A DNA stretch of 64,000 nucleotides from Peronospora farinosa (taxonomy: Eukaryota; Oomycota; Peronosporomycetes; Peronosporales; Peronosporaceae). The DNA lies in assembly GCA_947646735.1 (NCBI GenBank), contig CANTFK010000848.1:310001-374000 (forward strand). Direction: 5' to 3'. Position 1 is the first letter of the stretch. Each line of letters starts with the position of its first letter. Shown in pieces: positions 30,421 to 40,990 of the stretch. Below the pieces are notes generated by a model. That model saw nothing but the letters and a program-made list of their open reading frames with translations. It was not told where the DNA came from and made no database searches. The position numbers and the translations under genes are program-made.

Positions 30421-32297
30421 ATTAAGTTCCATTACATCTTTCGATCGCGAAAATATGTCAACCATCTTGACGCTGAAAACAATAGATGAAGTTTGCAAAT
30501 TTAAAAATACATATATCGTTATCCATTTTTCATTAATCTTGCGATCTTCCTTTCGATATATGTAAAATGCAGAGCCTAGAACGCTTGGTATGTAGCAGAT
30601 TCCAACATAGCGAGCATTTTTAGCTTAACATTTGCTGCCTTTTCTGGGAAAATTCCTGCATGTTTGTTTGGGAAATACTACCGGCGGATCATGTTATAGA
30701 ATTCCTTTATGGGACACTTCCCCACAGACACGTCAAACGAAAAAATAATTCTCCGATGAATGTCCTTTGCGACTGCATTTCTGGGACGTCAATATTTTCC
30801 AACAGCCTCGATCGTTAGGTTTGGTGGAACCCTAATGGGTGCAAGGTTTCATCTGCATGTTTCCCGTTCGTGCGATTAGCTTGATCTGTCATTTTTGGAC
30901 GATTCCCTTGACCACGCAACGATTTTGATGGGTGTGGTCTCGCAGTCAAATTAATTTGGCGTTAATCGACATCGAGCTTAGATCCGCTAAGACCTGATTC
31001 CGATTTACTGCTCGCAATTTCCATGCAAGTAGCTCTATTTGCTCGAGGTGGGCTGGAAGAGCTGGCGCATGGGTTGTTATCATCCTCTGTCGAAATTTAT
31101 TCAATCCCATTGAAGCCTTACCACGACCACCGCGTCCTCGCTGATACGCACGTAAAGTTCCTCTTGAAGCTTCAGTATCTTCTAAACGTAACAACAAGAG
31201 CTGATCGACCAATTCTTAGTTGTCTAAATTTTTAAAGTACTCTTTAACATGGTCACATCTCACCTTGAGAGAACCATCTAGTGCTTGAATTTTGCTCGCA
31301 TCCCGTCCACATTCAGCCGATAGAGATATTGAAGTGGCGATTAATCAAAACGCTTTTGCGCATTAAAATATTGTCCGCCCTTACTCGCTCATTTAGCTGT
31401 AATGTGATCCTAGAGATTCCATATCCACATCCAAAACCATTTAACTGTTTTCTTAGTCGGTGTCTTTTCCACACGATCATTGTTCCCACCTTAATGCTTC
31501 TGCTCCTTTATGAATTTCTCCATGGCCGCATTGAGAAACATTTACATCTCTTCAAAGCTCATGTTCTTCGTGATATCAGACGTGATCACGGGCGCGATTA
31601 TGTGTACAGAATACGTCTAAATTCGTGCCATTAAAGCCTGTAGAAAAGCTTAGCTGTTCGGGCCAGCGACATTCGACGCAGATCCAGTGATCATTTGACA
31701 TGGCTTCAGTCTCGGATGACGCTTTTCATGACATTCCAGTCAGAGTTATCTTGTGATCATCGATCTACAATATGCTGATCGTGTCGTTAAATTGCATTAA
31801 CCCACCAGGAGGATTGGCTTCTTCTTTAAAATATTCACCGTGATCGTAACAAGATCTTGGCCGAAATCAAAGAGATCATTAGCGTCAGAATTTCGTAACG
31901 TGAAATCGACTTCTCTCAGCAATTGAGTCAACCCTCGAATCGCGTCATAAACTGGATGCTATTCCAGGTGTTGACACTGGTCCACCTAACGCTCCAATCA
32001 GTTTAGGACGTAGCGTCTGCAACACAGGATCGTCCGATAAAGTCCTTGTAGTTCCTTCAAAATAACTGATTTACACTGATTCCATTAATAATTCACAGCT
32101 TCTTTTTTCTTGATCGCGATCTTCGACTTGTCCTGATCGCTATCCGAGTTGGGGTCCATCATTTTCTTTAGAAAGGAATTCGGCTTCTTCTTCTTAGACG
32201 TGGCTCCTGAAGCTAGGGGAGTGATGTTTGATGAAAATCGTTCGCTTTTACCCGTCGGATTCTCATCCGGCAGATCGTACTTTACAGCACGATCTAC
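30420..32297 (-). pseudogene. gag and protease start of element B
   Basis: Minus-strand fragments follow element A's gag: DLPDENPTGKSER next to the conserved stem-loop, NSDSDQDKSK, the capsid part around 31212-30946 (QLLLLRLEDTEASRGTLRAY, KFRQRM), zinc-knuckle remnants (NDRGCWK, CSRKGHS) near 30800, and the protease lead-in MELNLALEESRG near 30.4 kb. All are broken by stops and frameshifts. Confidence 0.65.
32270..32297 (-). promoter_or_regulatory. Conserved GNRA stem-loop in the gag leader of element B
   Basis: On the minus strand, GTAGATCGTGCT pairs with AGTACGATCTGC over 12 pairs (10 Watson-Crick, 2 G-U) around a GTAA loop. It is collinear with 1765-1792 of element A. Three pairs changed on both sides (G-C to A-U, C-G to U-A, U-A to C-G), two became wobble pairs, and none was broken. 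Confidence 0.6.
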
Positions 32298-32515
32298 TTG
32301 GGTTCACCTTGAGTCCCTGAAAGATGTAAAGGTCAAGATTGAGATTAAAGTGATAGAGACAATGGGATCGCCGCAGACGCGTGAAACAAAAGGATCCCCA
32401 GATCATCAGCGTCTGGGAGAGGTTCATATGAGAAGAAAATAATAATGGAAGCTCAAGGGATTTATTTGAAGGATAGATTTCTACCCCCTCCCAAAGTTCC
32501 TTCGGGAACCGGGCA
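32298..32515 (+). pseudogene. Inverted gag N-terminal segment in element B
   Basis: This stretch matches 1546-1763 of element A in plus orientation (SLKDVKVKIE, GSPQTRETKGSPDHQR against SLREDVKVKIE, GSPQVCEEKRSPDHQR). The LTR, PBS and the rest of gag around it are in minus orientation, so about 215 bp has been inverted in place. Confidence 0.7.
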
Positions 32516-32552
32516 ATATAGAGTCGCCAGAAGATTCGGGCACGCGCACCAT

Positions 32553-33375
32553 TGTGGTGAATTGGGTTTCACAAAGTTGCTGATGAGTTTCTGACTCTAC
32601 ACTGGCGTCCAGACTACCGAATAACGGAGGGGGTACTCTAATTCCGTGTAAATGTCTTTCTCACCTTGTGTACCCGTCGGTTGGGCGAGTTGCACTATTC
32701 TGATGCACTCAGTCGATGTTGATCCAAATTATGTTAGGATAAGGGGTCAGTGATCGTTCGTGAATCGTTACACGATCAACCTAGTACTTGGCGTGATCGT
32801 CCCAATCGATTACGACTATACAATAAAGCGAAGCTTAAATCTTCTTCTGAACACTTGAGCAGAACCTTCTGACCACTTGATCCGTCCTGTACTTGCTTTG
32901 CCTGACCCTTTCTTTTTTATATGCGTCCGATCGCAGTCGATTTGCTGTTTTAATAATTCTTACACCGGTCAAAACAATCCAGGGTTAATATTCTTGACGT
33001 CGGGAGACCAAATATTCTGCCAGAAAGAGAGAAGTCGACACGTGTAATTTAAAGGAAATTGAACTCTGTTTAATGCGAACCAATCAATACCAAAACCTAT
33101 GATTCTTCCTATCTGTAACCCAGGATATGCTGCCACGTGTCGCCTTCTTGAAAAACAAATCAGATCTCGTTATGTGGTCCACTCCAGATACCGTTGTAAT
33201 ATTGTCGTTTCGGATTTCAGATCGAGGTTACGGATCGATATATAACAAGGGTAAGTATCGCGACCCCGAAATGTCGATCCAATATCGTCGATCCTGATCT
33301 AATCGGTCGATCCGTAATCGTCGATTCTGATCTTGTCCGTGATCTGGTCTGATCGCGACTGCGGTGTGTCCCACA
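32553..33375 (-). repeat. 5' LTR of element B
   Basis: Read on the minus strand it starts TGTGGGACAC and ends TTCACCACA, followed after one base by the PBS (32551-32534). Long collinear similarity to 850-1506 of element A is visible by eye. U3 (33375-33225) has GATCGAC repeats and is shorter than in A. Confidence 0.7.
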
Positions 33376-33539
33376 CCAGGTACGCTATTTATATAATTTT
33401 TCTTTGTTCTTGACACTGTTGCTCACCTTTCGAGCCGTCTCGTACGACATATTGACCAATCAGAGAGCGTGACTTTGGATCAACGGTATTTCCTTGATCG
33501 ATCCTTTTCAAACATTCTGATCGCCTTATCACACACGGG

Positions 33540-34160
33540 ATCACTCAGTCGAACTAAGCGACGAATTTATTCGAGGACGAGCTCTCGAGCGAATGACAAA
33601 ATATGCGAAGTAATCGTGTCTCAGCCAGGTCCACTGGTTGAAGCAGGTGACACAGAGCTCGACAGCTCGCGTGGAATTACGTTTAAAGAGGGTGGTGTTT
33701 AGTGGAAATGATAAAACCCGAATTAAAAAGTAGCTACCTCATCGATAGTATGGACCGTTCCGAGTCAAGCAACAAATTGAGGAGTTCGTGTACGAGTTAA
33801 CACTTCCAGACATAAGTGGTTACCGATTCTACCAAATCATTCACATTTCACGACTTTAAAGGGTCAGGGAGTTAAGTTAACGCCCAAAACCTGGTTAATT
33901 GATGGACTTGACAAGTCGGGCCGTTTTGACTTCGATGAAGAAATTCTACCGGAAGACTGCTGGGTTACGGATGAAAGCAAGTAAGATACTCGAGTTCAAG
34001 CTATCTTAGACGATAATTTGCCACGTTCGACATATACCAACTGTACTCATCGACGATTCTTGGTGAAATGGGTCGGAAAAACGCGCTCAGATGGGAATCT
34101 TTGTCGAACTTGTCGTATGATAGATTGCGTTTTGATTACCTCCGACAGAAGAATGTATTA
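33540..34160 (+). pseudogene. Chromodomain remnant of a third related gypsy element
   Basis: Plus-strand reading RFDFDEEILPEDCWVTDESK (about 33930-33985) matches FDFDEALLPEDSW at the end of element A's integrase, and RRFLVKWVGK near 34060 is the start of a chromodomain. The upstream part is diverged and starts close to element B's LTR. Stops occur after ESK and later. Confidence 0.6.
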
Positions 34161-34337
34161 ATATGATGCAGGCTGCAGCCAAAAGCTAAGAGAATTATCT
34201 CCAATATACTACTTAGTGAAGGTAAGTAGGCAGAAAGGAAAGAGAAGTTACTGCTCGAAAAATATACTTGTACCCTGTGAAGATAATTAGGCATGGTGGG
34301 AAGAGAATTACTGCGTTAAACTCCTTCACGTTTAAAC

Positions 34338-34817
34338 TTACAAAAAACATTGAGATTGAGCCAGCAGAAAACCACACTCTGAGCCAACTATCGATATCAT
34401 AAATTGGTGGTAGTTATAATATTGCCCCCGAAGGAGTAGCGGGTACCGAAGTGGTTTCACCAGCTTAATTACTTCTGGAACCAGTGAAAAACGATTTAGT
34501 GTCTCCCAATGCTTAATGCTCGGATTTAAATCGGATCCACCGCGAACCCAATCATAGGAAGCGAGCGGGTAAAACGGAATCGACGTCTCGAAATACAACT
34601 CAGGGTCGAGCCGGAGAGACCATTCACAGAAGGCACGCTGATCACCTCGCGGGTCGGTTTCACCAGCAATTCGAAACGTCCAGTCGGAGGATATCACCTC
34701 GACGTTTGCGAGCAGCTGTGTGATTCGACATCGTGAAATGAAGCTACCTCTTACACAGTAGTAATAGAAATTATACATAATTGCATAAGTAGGCATAGGG
34801 CAGTATCCGATTAGCAT
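34338..34817 (-). CDS. 159-codon ORF antisense to and downstream of a chromodomain
   Basis: An uninterrupted minus-strand frame with evenly distributed aromatic residues (DWTFRIAGETDPRGDQRAF, LRLDPELYFETSIPFYPLAS, YDWVRGGSDLNPSIKHWETL), which looks like real protein. The family is unknown to me. It sits about 180 bp after the chromodomain remnant and on the opposite strand, the same arrangement as the antisense ORFs of A and B. Similarity to their C-terminal domain is too weak to claim. The Met at 34817 may be internal to a longer, broken frame. Confidence 0.4.
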   Translation of the reverse strand: MLIGYCPMPTYAIMYNFYYYCVRGSFISRCRITQLLANVEVISSDWTFRIAGETDPRGDQRAFCEWSLRLDPELYFETSIPFYPLASYDWVRGGSDLNPSIKHWETLNRFSLVPEVIKLVKPLRYPLLLRGQYYNYHQFMISIVGSECGFLLAQSQCFL

Positions 34818-35110
34818 ATACTGCCCGTCATATTATTATTAGTTTATTGTTGAGGTGCCAGATCCGATCAATAGCTAAAAATGAGTTGACCTTAATTTAG
34901 TGTACTTTCGTACATAGTATGAAGTAAACAAAAAATATAAATAGAGCTATAGATATCAGAGCTTACTCACAGCTTCTATAGTGTAAGTCGGTAACGAAAG
35001 CTCTCACCCCTTTACGCCTAAAAGCACTTTGTAGTCCTTCCAATGACCAGATTCGAGATACATATCGACGAGTCTTTGCTGTCTCCAGCGGTTTCGCTGG
35101 AGCCTGGCAT
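34818..35110. other. AT-rich spacer, probable LTR or leader of element D
   Basis: A TATAAATAG-like motif (34938-34946) precedes a GTAAGTCGG stretch and the gag of element D. This may be LTR promoter sequence, but LTR edges were not found. Confidence 0.35.
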
Positions 35111-35114
35111 TCGA

Positions 35115-35545
35115 GCCTAGTCACGCTTGCGTGAAGACTTCTTGTCTCTCCGACAGGGCAAGCTGTCGATGCGTAATTACGTGCAAAGGATACAACTTCT
35201 CGCTTCTTGTATCATCACGAAGCCAATCGACATGGCTTCACAAGGCCAGGTCTTCATCTTCAGTATACAGGAGGTCATGACGCGTTACAGCCTCACAGGT
35301 GCCGAACCGAAGTCTCTCGAGGAGGCATTTGCCCTCGCGCTTCGTGAAGATTACACTGTCACGTCGTTGTACTTGCACGCGGCGTCACAACGTCCCCGGA
35401 CGTCTGGCCCAAAGCCAATAGAGCTCGACGCAATTGATATCTTTAGTGGTCGCGGCGAATAGTTTGGCTGCGACATTCGCAAGTAAACTCTGACGAAATG
35501 TTTCCGATCAGGCAATACAGCCCATCTTGCGGCTGTCTGTAGAGC
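35115..35545 (+). pseudogene. gag of element D
   Basis: The open frame 35127-35462 contains SMRNYVQRIQLLASCI, then VMTRYSLTGAEPKSLEEAFA, typical of a gypsy gag capsid. A decayed zinc knuckle CFRSGNTAHLAAVC follows at 35499-35540 in another frame, with the second Cys replaced by Ser. Confidence 0.65.
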
Positions 35546-35739
35546 ACCAGCGCCGGTGACTGCGAACTCAGCTGTATCACAAGGAAATACTGTGTCGTCA
35601 GGGTTCCCGCTAAAATCGAGCGGTTCCAGTAGGCTCGGGCGCTCTACTGGCAGGAATGGAGCCCCGAGTACTAAAGTGGCAGCTCGTTCTCCTAGCCCTA
35701 AAGCGATTTACACTCACTTTAATGCCACCACCATGCGCA

Positions 35740-36070
35740 ACAGTTCGAGACTGATTATTTTCAGTCTCATCGCTGCTGAAGATAAGCGACCTCTTCGAGC
35801 GTCTCTGGATTCGGGTGCATCCAACAACTTCTTTCATGCATCTTGTTTGTCCCTTTCCAATCAACTATCACAATTCGAAAAGGTACAGGTGATATTGTTG
35901 TCAAATTGCTGATAGACCATTACAAAGTGTTCAGCGTAAACAGTGGTTTTATCGTACACCTTCGACGGTTTCCAGAGTAATGAAGAATTTTTGGTGTACA
36001 AGATGAATTATGCATTTGGTTGCATACTTGGTATACCGTGGCTGTCACGGTATCAGCAGACGATAGATTG
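35740..36070 (+). pseudogene. Protease of element D
   Basis: The frame 35556-35912 ends with an aspartic protease signature, RASLDSGASNNFFHASCL. After stops near 35912 it continues as EEFLVYKMNYAFGCILGIPW, the second conserved block of this protease type. Confidence 0.65.
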
Positions 36071-36899
36071 GCTACCTCTGTCCGTCAAACAATGACGCGA
36101 ATATGACGAGAGTGCAGTGTTCACTCATCTGTTGATTGCATCATCTAATTGGCCTCACGTCAGAGTCGTGAGCGCACTCGCCACGACTAGTAGTCAGCAC
36201 AGAGAGAGTTATTGCCCTCTGTGCGCGGTATACTCACACTGATGGAGCCACAGAACGAGGCGGTCGAACAGCGGTCCCGCATACACAGACATCAGTCGAA
36301 TATGGGTTTCCAATTCACAACGAGGCAATCAAAAGGAATCCAGCATACACTGAAATCGTTCGAACAGTGGATTCCGATTCCTAGCGAGGCGGTTGAGCAA
36401 GGGTCCCCGTATACAACAACATCGGACGAGCAGAGGCTCCTGCTAAATTTGAGGCGGTCGATAGTGGGCTTCCGCATACACATACAATGGCCGAGTAGAG
36501 GCTTTCGAGTGCACCCGTGCACCCGAGGAGATCGAGAACGAGCTCCTGAATAGTGGAAGACGAACTTCCGCCTCTACTTGACGAGAATGAGCGGACTGTG
36601 AGTCTGCATGTGACCGACGTGGTAGAGACTGCGCTTTCATGTCGTGAAGGGGGGGTACATCTTCTCCCATTGATAGCGACGTTCAAGTCTCGAGCCGGGG
36701 CTCGAGACGCTAAAAAATTCAAGAATAGAGCACGTCGATCACCGAAACGACGTATTCACGTTAAAATGCTGTTGAAATTATTCCGTAGTTTCGGAGTCCG
36801 TATGTGCGCTTGGATATGCGGAGGGGTCTCCACATCTCGCCACTACATTGAGGTAGTGAGTGAATCAAATGATATAATCCCCTCCATTGGTTCAATATA
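36071..36899 (+). other. Repetitive protease-RT linker of element D
   Basis: From 36240 to 36520, degenerate units of roughly 65-80 bp recur (GAGGCGGTCGAACAG, then a CATACAC.GACATC block, then a CCAATTC-like block), probably an expanded linker array. The frame 36553-36900 after it has no recognised motif. Confidence 0.4.
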
Positions 36900-37045
36900 G
36901 GCGTGGGTTAGGGAAGGGGAAAAAAAGGGGTGGGGGGGGGGTTGGGGGGGGAACCCCAAAAAAAAGGGGGGGGGGTGGGGGTTAAGGGGGGGGGGTGGGG
37001 CTCCCCCCCTGGGGGGGGCTGCCCCCGGGGGGTGTTTCCCCCTTA
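36900..37045. repeat. G-homopolymer / low-complexity tract
   Basis: Long runs of G, with a few A and C runs, fill about 140 bp (for example ten or more G in a row several times, then CCCCCCCTGGGGGGGG). This is unlike anything else in the window and may be a sequencing or assembly artefact. The 270 bp after it (37050-37320) is purine-rich without a gene. Confidence 0.8.
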
Positions 37046-37329
37046 GTTATAAAGATCAGAGCAAGGATAGAGTAGAAGATAGAGTAAGGAGGAAGGTAGT
37101 TTTAAATTTAATTTGGTCTAGTTTAAAAGGTGTTATTTGTTCGGGAGGGATATATTGTCGTGAAGGGGTGATTGGAATATAGATTTTTGGTGTGAGTTGA
37201 AACGATATCGGAATAGGTGGGGTAGGGGGAATTGAAAAAGGAAGGTGAAATGATGTATAGGAGTATTGAAATTATAATTGAAGAGAGAAGTGGAGTAATG
37301 GGTGAAAAAGGAGAGCCCTCCGTGCGATG

Positions 37330-38328
37330 CTGAAGAGATCACCTCTCTTTCAGACCTTTCGTTGAAAAATTCCTTTACGACCTCAAGTCCGGCGACATCG
37401 AGCAAGTGTGCATCGTTTCAGCCGCCGAAGTATCCAGTGAAGAAAGGCTGGAGGCCCTCCCAAGAGCTCAGAGACTAAATCAGCGCGCGAAGAACGCTTC
37501 TCGGCACAGTCTTGGAATTCCCTTCATGCTTCGGGTAACCCTGTTTATGCTATCGCATGTCGATATCTTTCCGGAGGAAAATCCTGCTGAGCTTCCAGTG
37601 GATCGGGGAGTGTGGCACAAGATCCATCTCGTGCCAGGATCAAAGTATTGCGTGACACGGGAGTGGCTATTACTGCGTGATCAAGTCATCGGTATATTTT
37701 TATAGGGCCGCCGTAAGGCTAACCATGCTCGTGAGAGTATATCACTCATTCGAGTCCAGCTTTTTGTGTGAACAAAGCCATCGGCGGTTGGCGCATTGTG
37801 TACGCTTTCAATAAGCTGAATGACGCCACGACACCGGCTCAACGCCAATGCTTCGAAAAGGCATGGTATTGGATACCATGTACGGGAGCAAGATCTACAG
37901 TGCCATAGATCTGACAGACGGTATCAATCACATCCTCATACGAGACAGTGACATTCCGCTTACTGCGGTCAGCACCCCAAGCGGAGTGCTTTGGACGTAG
38001 CTAGCCATGCCAAAAGGCCTTAAGAATGCTCCAGCTACGTTTAATCGGATGGTGACACAGGTACTTCGTCCGCTTCGCGCCTTCGCACCGAATTATTTTG
38101 ATGACAAGTTTGCTTACAGCCGCGCTGAGTAACAGCTCAGCTACACCTTCGACACTTTTCAAGTGATGCGCGAGAACAAATTGTACGCAAATTTCAAGAA
38201 ATGTGTCTATTGCGCTCCTGGGATACCAGTACTAAAGGTGCTATGTCAGAAAGGAAGGTGTTCGCGCTGATCCTGAGAAGGTCTCGTCGATCTATTCCTG
38301 GCCAACGCCCAGGAACCCGACCGAACCA
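37330..38328 (+). pseudogene. Reverse transcriptase of element D, first part
   Basis: The frame 37406-37705 reads the segment before RT, ending LVPGSKYCVTREWLLLRDQV. RT motifs follow in changing frames: GGWRIVYAFNKLN, then KIYSAIDLTDGINHILI, TAVSTPSGVLW, MPKGLKNAPATFNRM, and the catalytic box NYFDDKFAYSRAE near 38090 (YFDD). The block VRADPEKVSSIYSWPTPRNP ends at the insertion. Confidence 0.7.
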
Positions 38329-38652
38329 TTGACGGGTCACGTAACGCTGTTAGCGCATCTGCTGCACCACGTTCAGGGAACGGATTCGGTGCATGACGAG
38401 TGTCATCTTCACCCGTGAGGGTGGCTAAAGGGAACCCATCGGGTCCCAACAAGACGGTGTCACTTTCGTAATCAACCGCTTCGTCAAGGTCGTCCTCAAT
38501 GAGGTCCCTAAGAGTCTGTGACTCACTGCCGAAGGCGTCATGTTGTGTGCCGTGAACAAACCGTGAGGTTTTAAGAGTTCGCTAAAGCACTACCTCTATG
38601 AGGAAAGATGTCGAGTGACATTCTATGGGAACGTCAGTCTGGTGGGGGAGGG
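38329..38652. other. Internal fragment attached to the inserted LTR
   Basis: Unlike element D on either side. It may be the 3' internal end of the element whose LTR follows. A minus-strand frame over it (LGPDGFPLATLTGEDDTRHA) reads well, but I do not recognise it. Confidence 0.35.
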
Positions 38653-39290
38653 TGTAACGGGGTTACACGACGGTTGTAACGTCTTTCCGAGAGTTTACGC
38701 TTAAACTCTCCTTTGTATTGCATATAATGCATTATTATACTTCTCGTTAGAGAGGTATTAAGTATGAGCGTTAAGATACGGTATTCGGTAATACCGTATC
38801 TTATCGATTGGGATTCGATAAATCACTAACGCTGTATTAAGTACATCATACACAGATGTTTAGACGATACGTCGTCCAATAGCAAGGTCTGCATATAATA
38901 ATTACTATTATAGTAATTAATCTAGTGTAGTGTACTTAAAGTAGGACTATTCATAATATCTTAAAGCATAGATAAAATCAGTTCTCCTTTTGAGTTTAAG
39001 ATCGCAAGTCGTTCTGACTTGTTCTCTTGTGCACTTCGTGCGTTGGTTCTCTATACCCTAAGCTTCTAGCTTGCTCTTGCACTCTGTGCGTTGGTTCTCT
39101 GAACCTTAAGCTTATTGCTTGCTGACTAAGAGTCCCTCCTACTTCCTTAGAAGAGGGTGACTTTAACGTCGAATACTTAGTTCCTTAGAACTAAGTGGCT
39201 TTTAGCCTTAACTCTATTTAGTTCTCTCGAACTAAGAGGCTTCCAGCCGAAAGTCTTCCTCTGGCTAAAGAGCTTTGCAGCTCCGCTACA
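38653..39290 (+). repeat. LTR inserted in the RT of element D
   Basis: Starts TGTAACGGGGTTACACG and ends CTCCGCTACA, a TGTA...TACA pair, 638 bp long. It is AT-rich in the middle, with palindromes such as GATACGGTATTCGGTAATACCGTATC. It is flanked by a duplicated 54-bp piece of host RT (38275-38328 and 39291-39344, two mismatches), far longer than a target duplication. Confidence 0.6.
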
Positions 39291-39600
39291 GAGAAGGTCT
39301 AGTCGATCTATTTCTGGCCAACGCCCAGGAACCCGACCGAACTACGTCAATGGTTCGGTCTGGCGAATTATTTGCATAAGTATACGAATAATTATGCCGA
39401 CAAATATATTCCTGTCGCCCTTAAAAACCCGTTTAGTCAGTACTTACGCATGGCAACCAATCATTTCCATTGGAGAAAAGAAGGTGTTTGGTTGCCACGC
39501 GTACGTGAATGTGCCGAAAGAAACAATAGTTTAAGCTTGACTCGAAGTCATATGGTGTTACGCTGGGTAATTTAAGACTAAGATACAGATGAAGACATTT
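39291..39600 (+). pseudogene. RT thumb of element D, second part
   Basis: Resumes with the duplicated 54 bp, then LRQWFGLANYLHKYTNNYAD, the thumb motif of gypsy RT, and PVALKNPFSQ. It decays after 39450. From 39600 to 39960 nothing is recognised. Confidence 0.6.
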
Positions 39601-39959
39601 ATCCAGTTCAGAACGGAACGAAGGTGAAGCTGCACGGAAGAAGACTTGGAGTAGCAAACTGTAAAAGCGCGACTAATAAACCACCATGCCAGGAAAGCTT
39701 TGCCTTAGAAAGAGCGAGCGAAAGCGACAGACTATTTTCAAAATATTTAAACATATTCTAAAATGATAGATATTGACCTAGTCGAACGAGAGCGACATTC
39801 ATTAGCGGCATCGCCTATCGATCCACATGTTGATCATCCTGAAAAGGCTGTTGGTCGCCCCCTCAGGCCGACGTGGCTCCGGCCGTGCTTACCTGTCTTG
39901 CCTTCTTCAGTGGATGCAATCAATTCGCGGAGGATTGCCACCATCACCTGCGCCTTCCT

Positions 39960-40990
39960 CTCGTTTTCTTACTGAAGTAGGAGTCGCTTTGCCACCACTT
40001 GTTTCATCTCCTCAAAGCTTGTAAACGGTTTGGCCAAGTCTTCTATTCCGGCGATTTCTTGCTCTGTAGCCACTCTGCTACCCGGCCCGTGCAGTTGTGC
40101 CTCGGTATAGCGACACCTTGCCTCTGTATGACCAAGATTTCCACAGCGCCAACATTGAAGTCTGCGGCCAACGTCCGGATGCTTTAGAATAATAGTCTGT
40201 CCGTTCCATATAATGCGTACGATCCCTCGCAAGAATTTAGGGCATCTAGCCATCCTCACCGTTAATTTCCAAACGTTGGAGGTCCGGGAGTCGGGTGTGT
40301 AAGTGTCCATGTCTTCCAGCTCGTATTCCGCCGCAATATGCTCCTGAAAGTACGCACTTAGCCGTCCAATGTCCGTGAATCTAGTGACATTGTGCAGCAA
40401 TACTTCGTACTCCAGTTCGGTTGCACTTCTAGCCCCATCTCTGCCCAGCTGTCTTGCCTGACAGACTCTGTGTCTGGCTGATGCATGTTGGCAATGCGGT
40501 TTACCGCTCCTTCAATGAGACTAACCCCAACACGTCCGGCGAAGACACTTTTGGCAGGATTTATCAGGTGACGGTGTTTCCCAAAGCCTTTGCACAATGC
40601 AGGTGGTACCAAGGTGAACAAACGTAGTGCGACAAACTCTAGGCTTCGACTTCATACGCCATCTGTAATCAGGTTTTCTCTAACAGGATCAGTAGCAGGT
40701 ACGTCGCCATGCTTGTCCTGACTCTCGCCACCTGGCGTAGATATTTTGCATGAAGCAGTTGTTGCGTACAGGTATGTACGTGCTATTGCCCGTATAAAAC
40801 AGTATGCACGTTTGGCCTTCCCTACAGTCAACACTGAAGCTGTATACAGTTCGATAAACTTGTAACAAGCCAGCAATGGCGACAGATTCTTTATTCGTCC
40901 CAGCTTCTGTTGTGATTGGGGGCACATACAAAGGCTTCGGCATGGAACAATCTTTGCTGTGTTGACACCATATCGCTCAAATTGGTCGAC
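39960..40990 (-). pseudogene. Zinc-knuckle ORF1-like remnant
   Basis: Minus-strand pieces 40943-40652, 40621-40358 and 40400-39969 read as one protein split by frameshifts. The last has a single CCHC knuckle, CWRCGNLGHTEARC, near 40130, after a region (RGIVRIIWNGQTIILKHPDV) typical of ORF1 or gag proteins of non-LTR elements. Upstream pieces include LYVPPITTEAG and SLIEGAVNRIANMHQPDT. No RT or endonuclease was found after it, so the element type is uncertain. Confidence 0.45.

Larger units (their letters stand above)
23723..33375 (-). mobile_element. Ty3/gypsy element B, decayed and nested
   Basis: A relative of element A on the minus strand. Going down from 33375: LTR, PBS, gag (with a small inverted segment), protease start, RNase H, integrase with chromodomain, and the antisense frame. 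RT is missing: the sequence passes from the protease N-terminus to the RNase H linker (EILGELAASVMPRSEVDEV) near 30.3 kb. Two LTR insertions interrupt the RNase H-integrase part (29168-29835 and 27636-28855). No matching 3' LTR of its own was found. The many stops show it is much older than its insertions. Confidence 0.75.
35115..39600 (+). mobile_element. Ty3/gypsy element D, broken by an LTR
   Basis: gag (35115-35545), protease (35740-36060), a repetitive linker, RT (37330-38328, resuming at 39300-39430) in plus orientation. It is a different family from A and B: the gag reads RLRSYVQRIQLLA-like, with KSLEEAFALALREDY. An LTR-containing segment of about 1 kb splits the RT. Stops and frameshifts are present throughout; integrase was not recognised. 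Confidence 0.7.
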
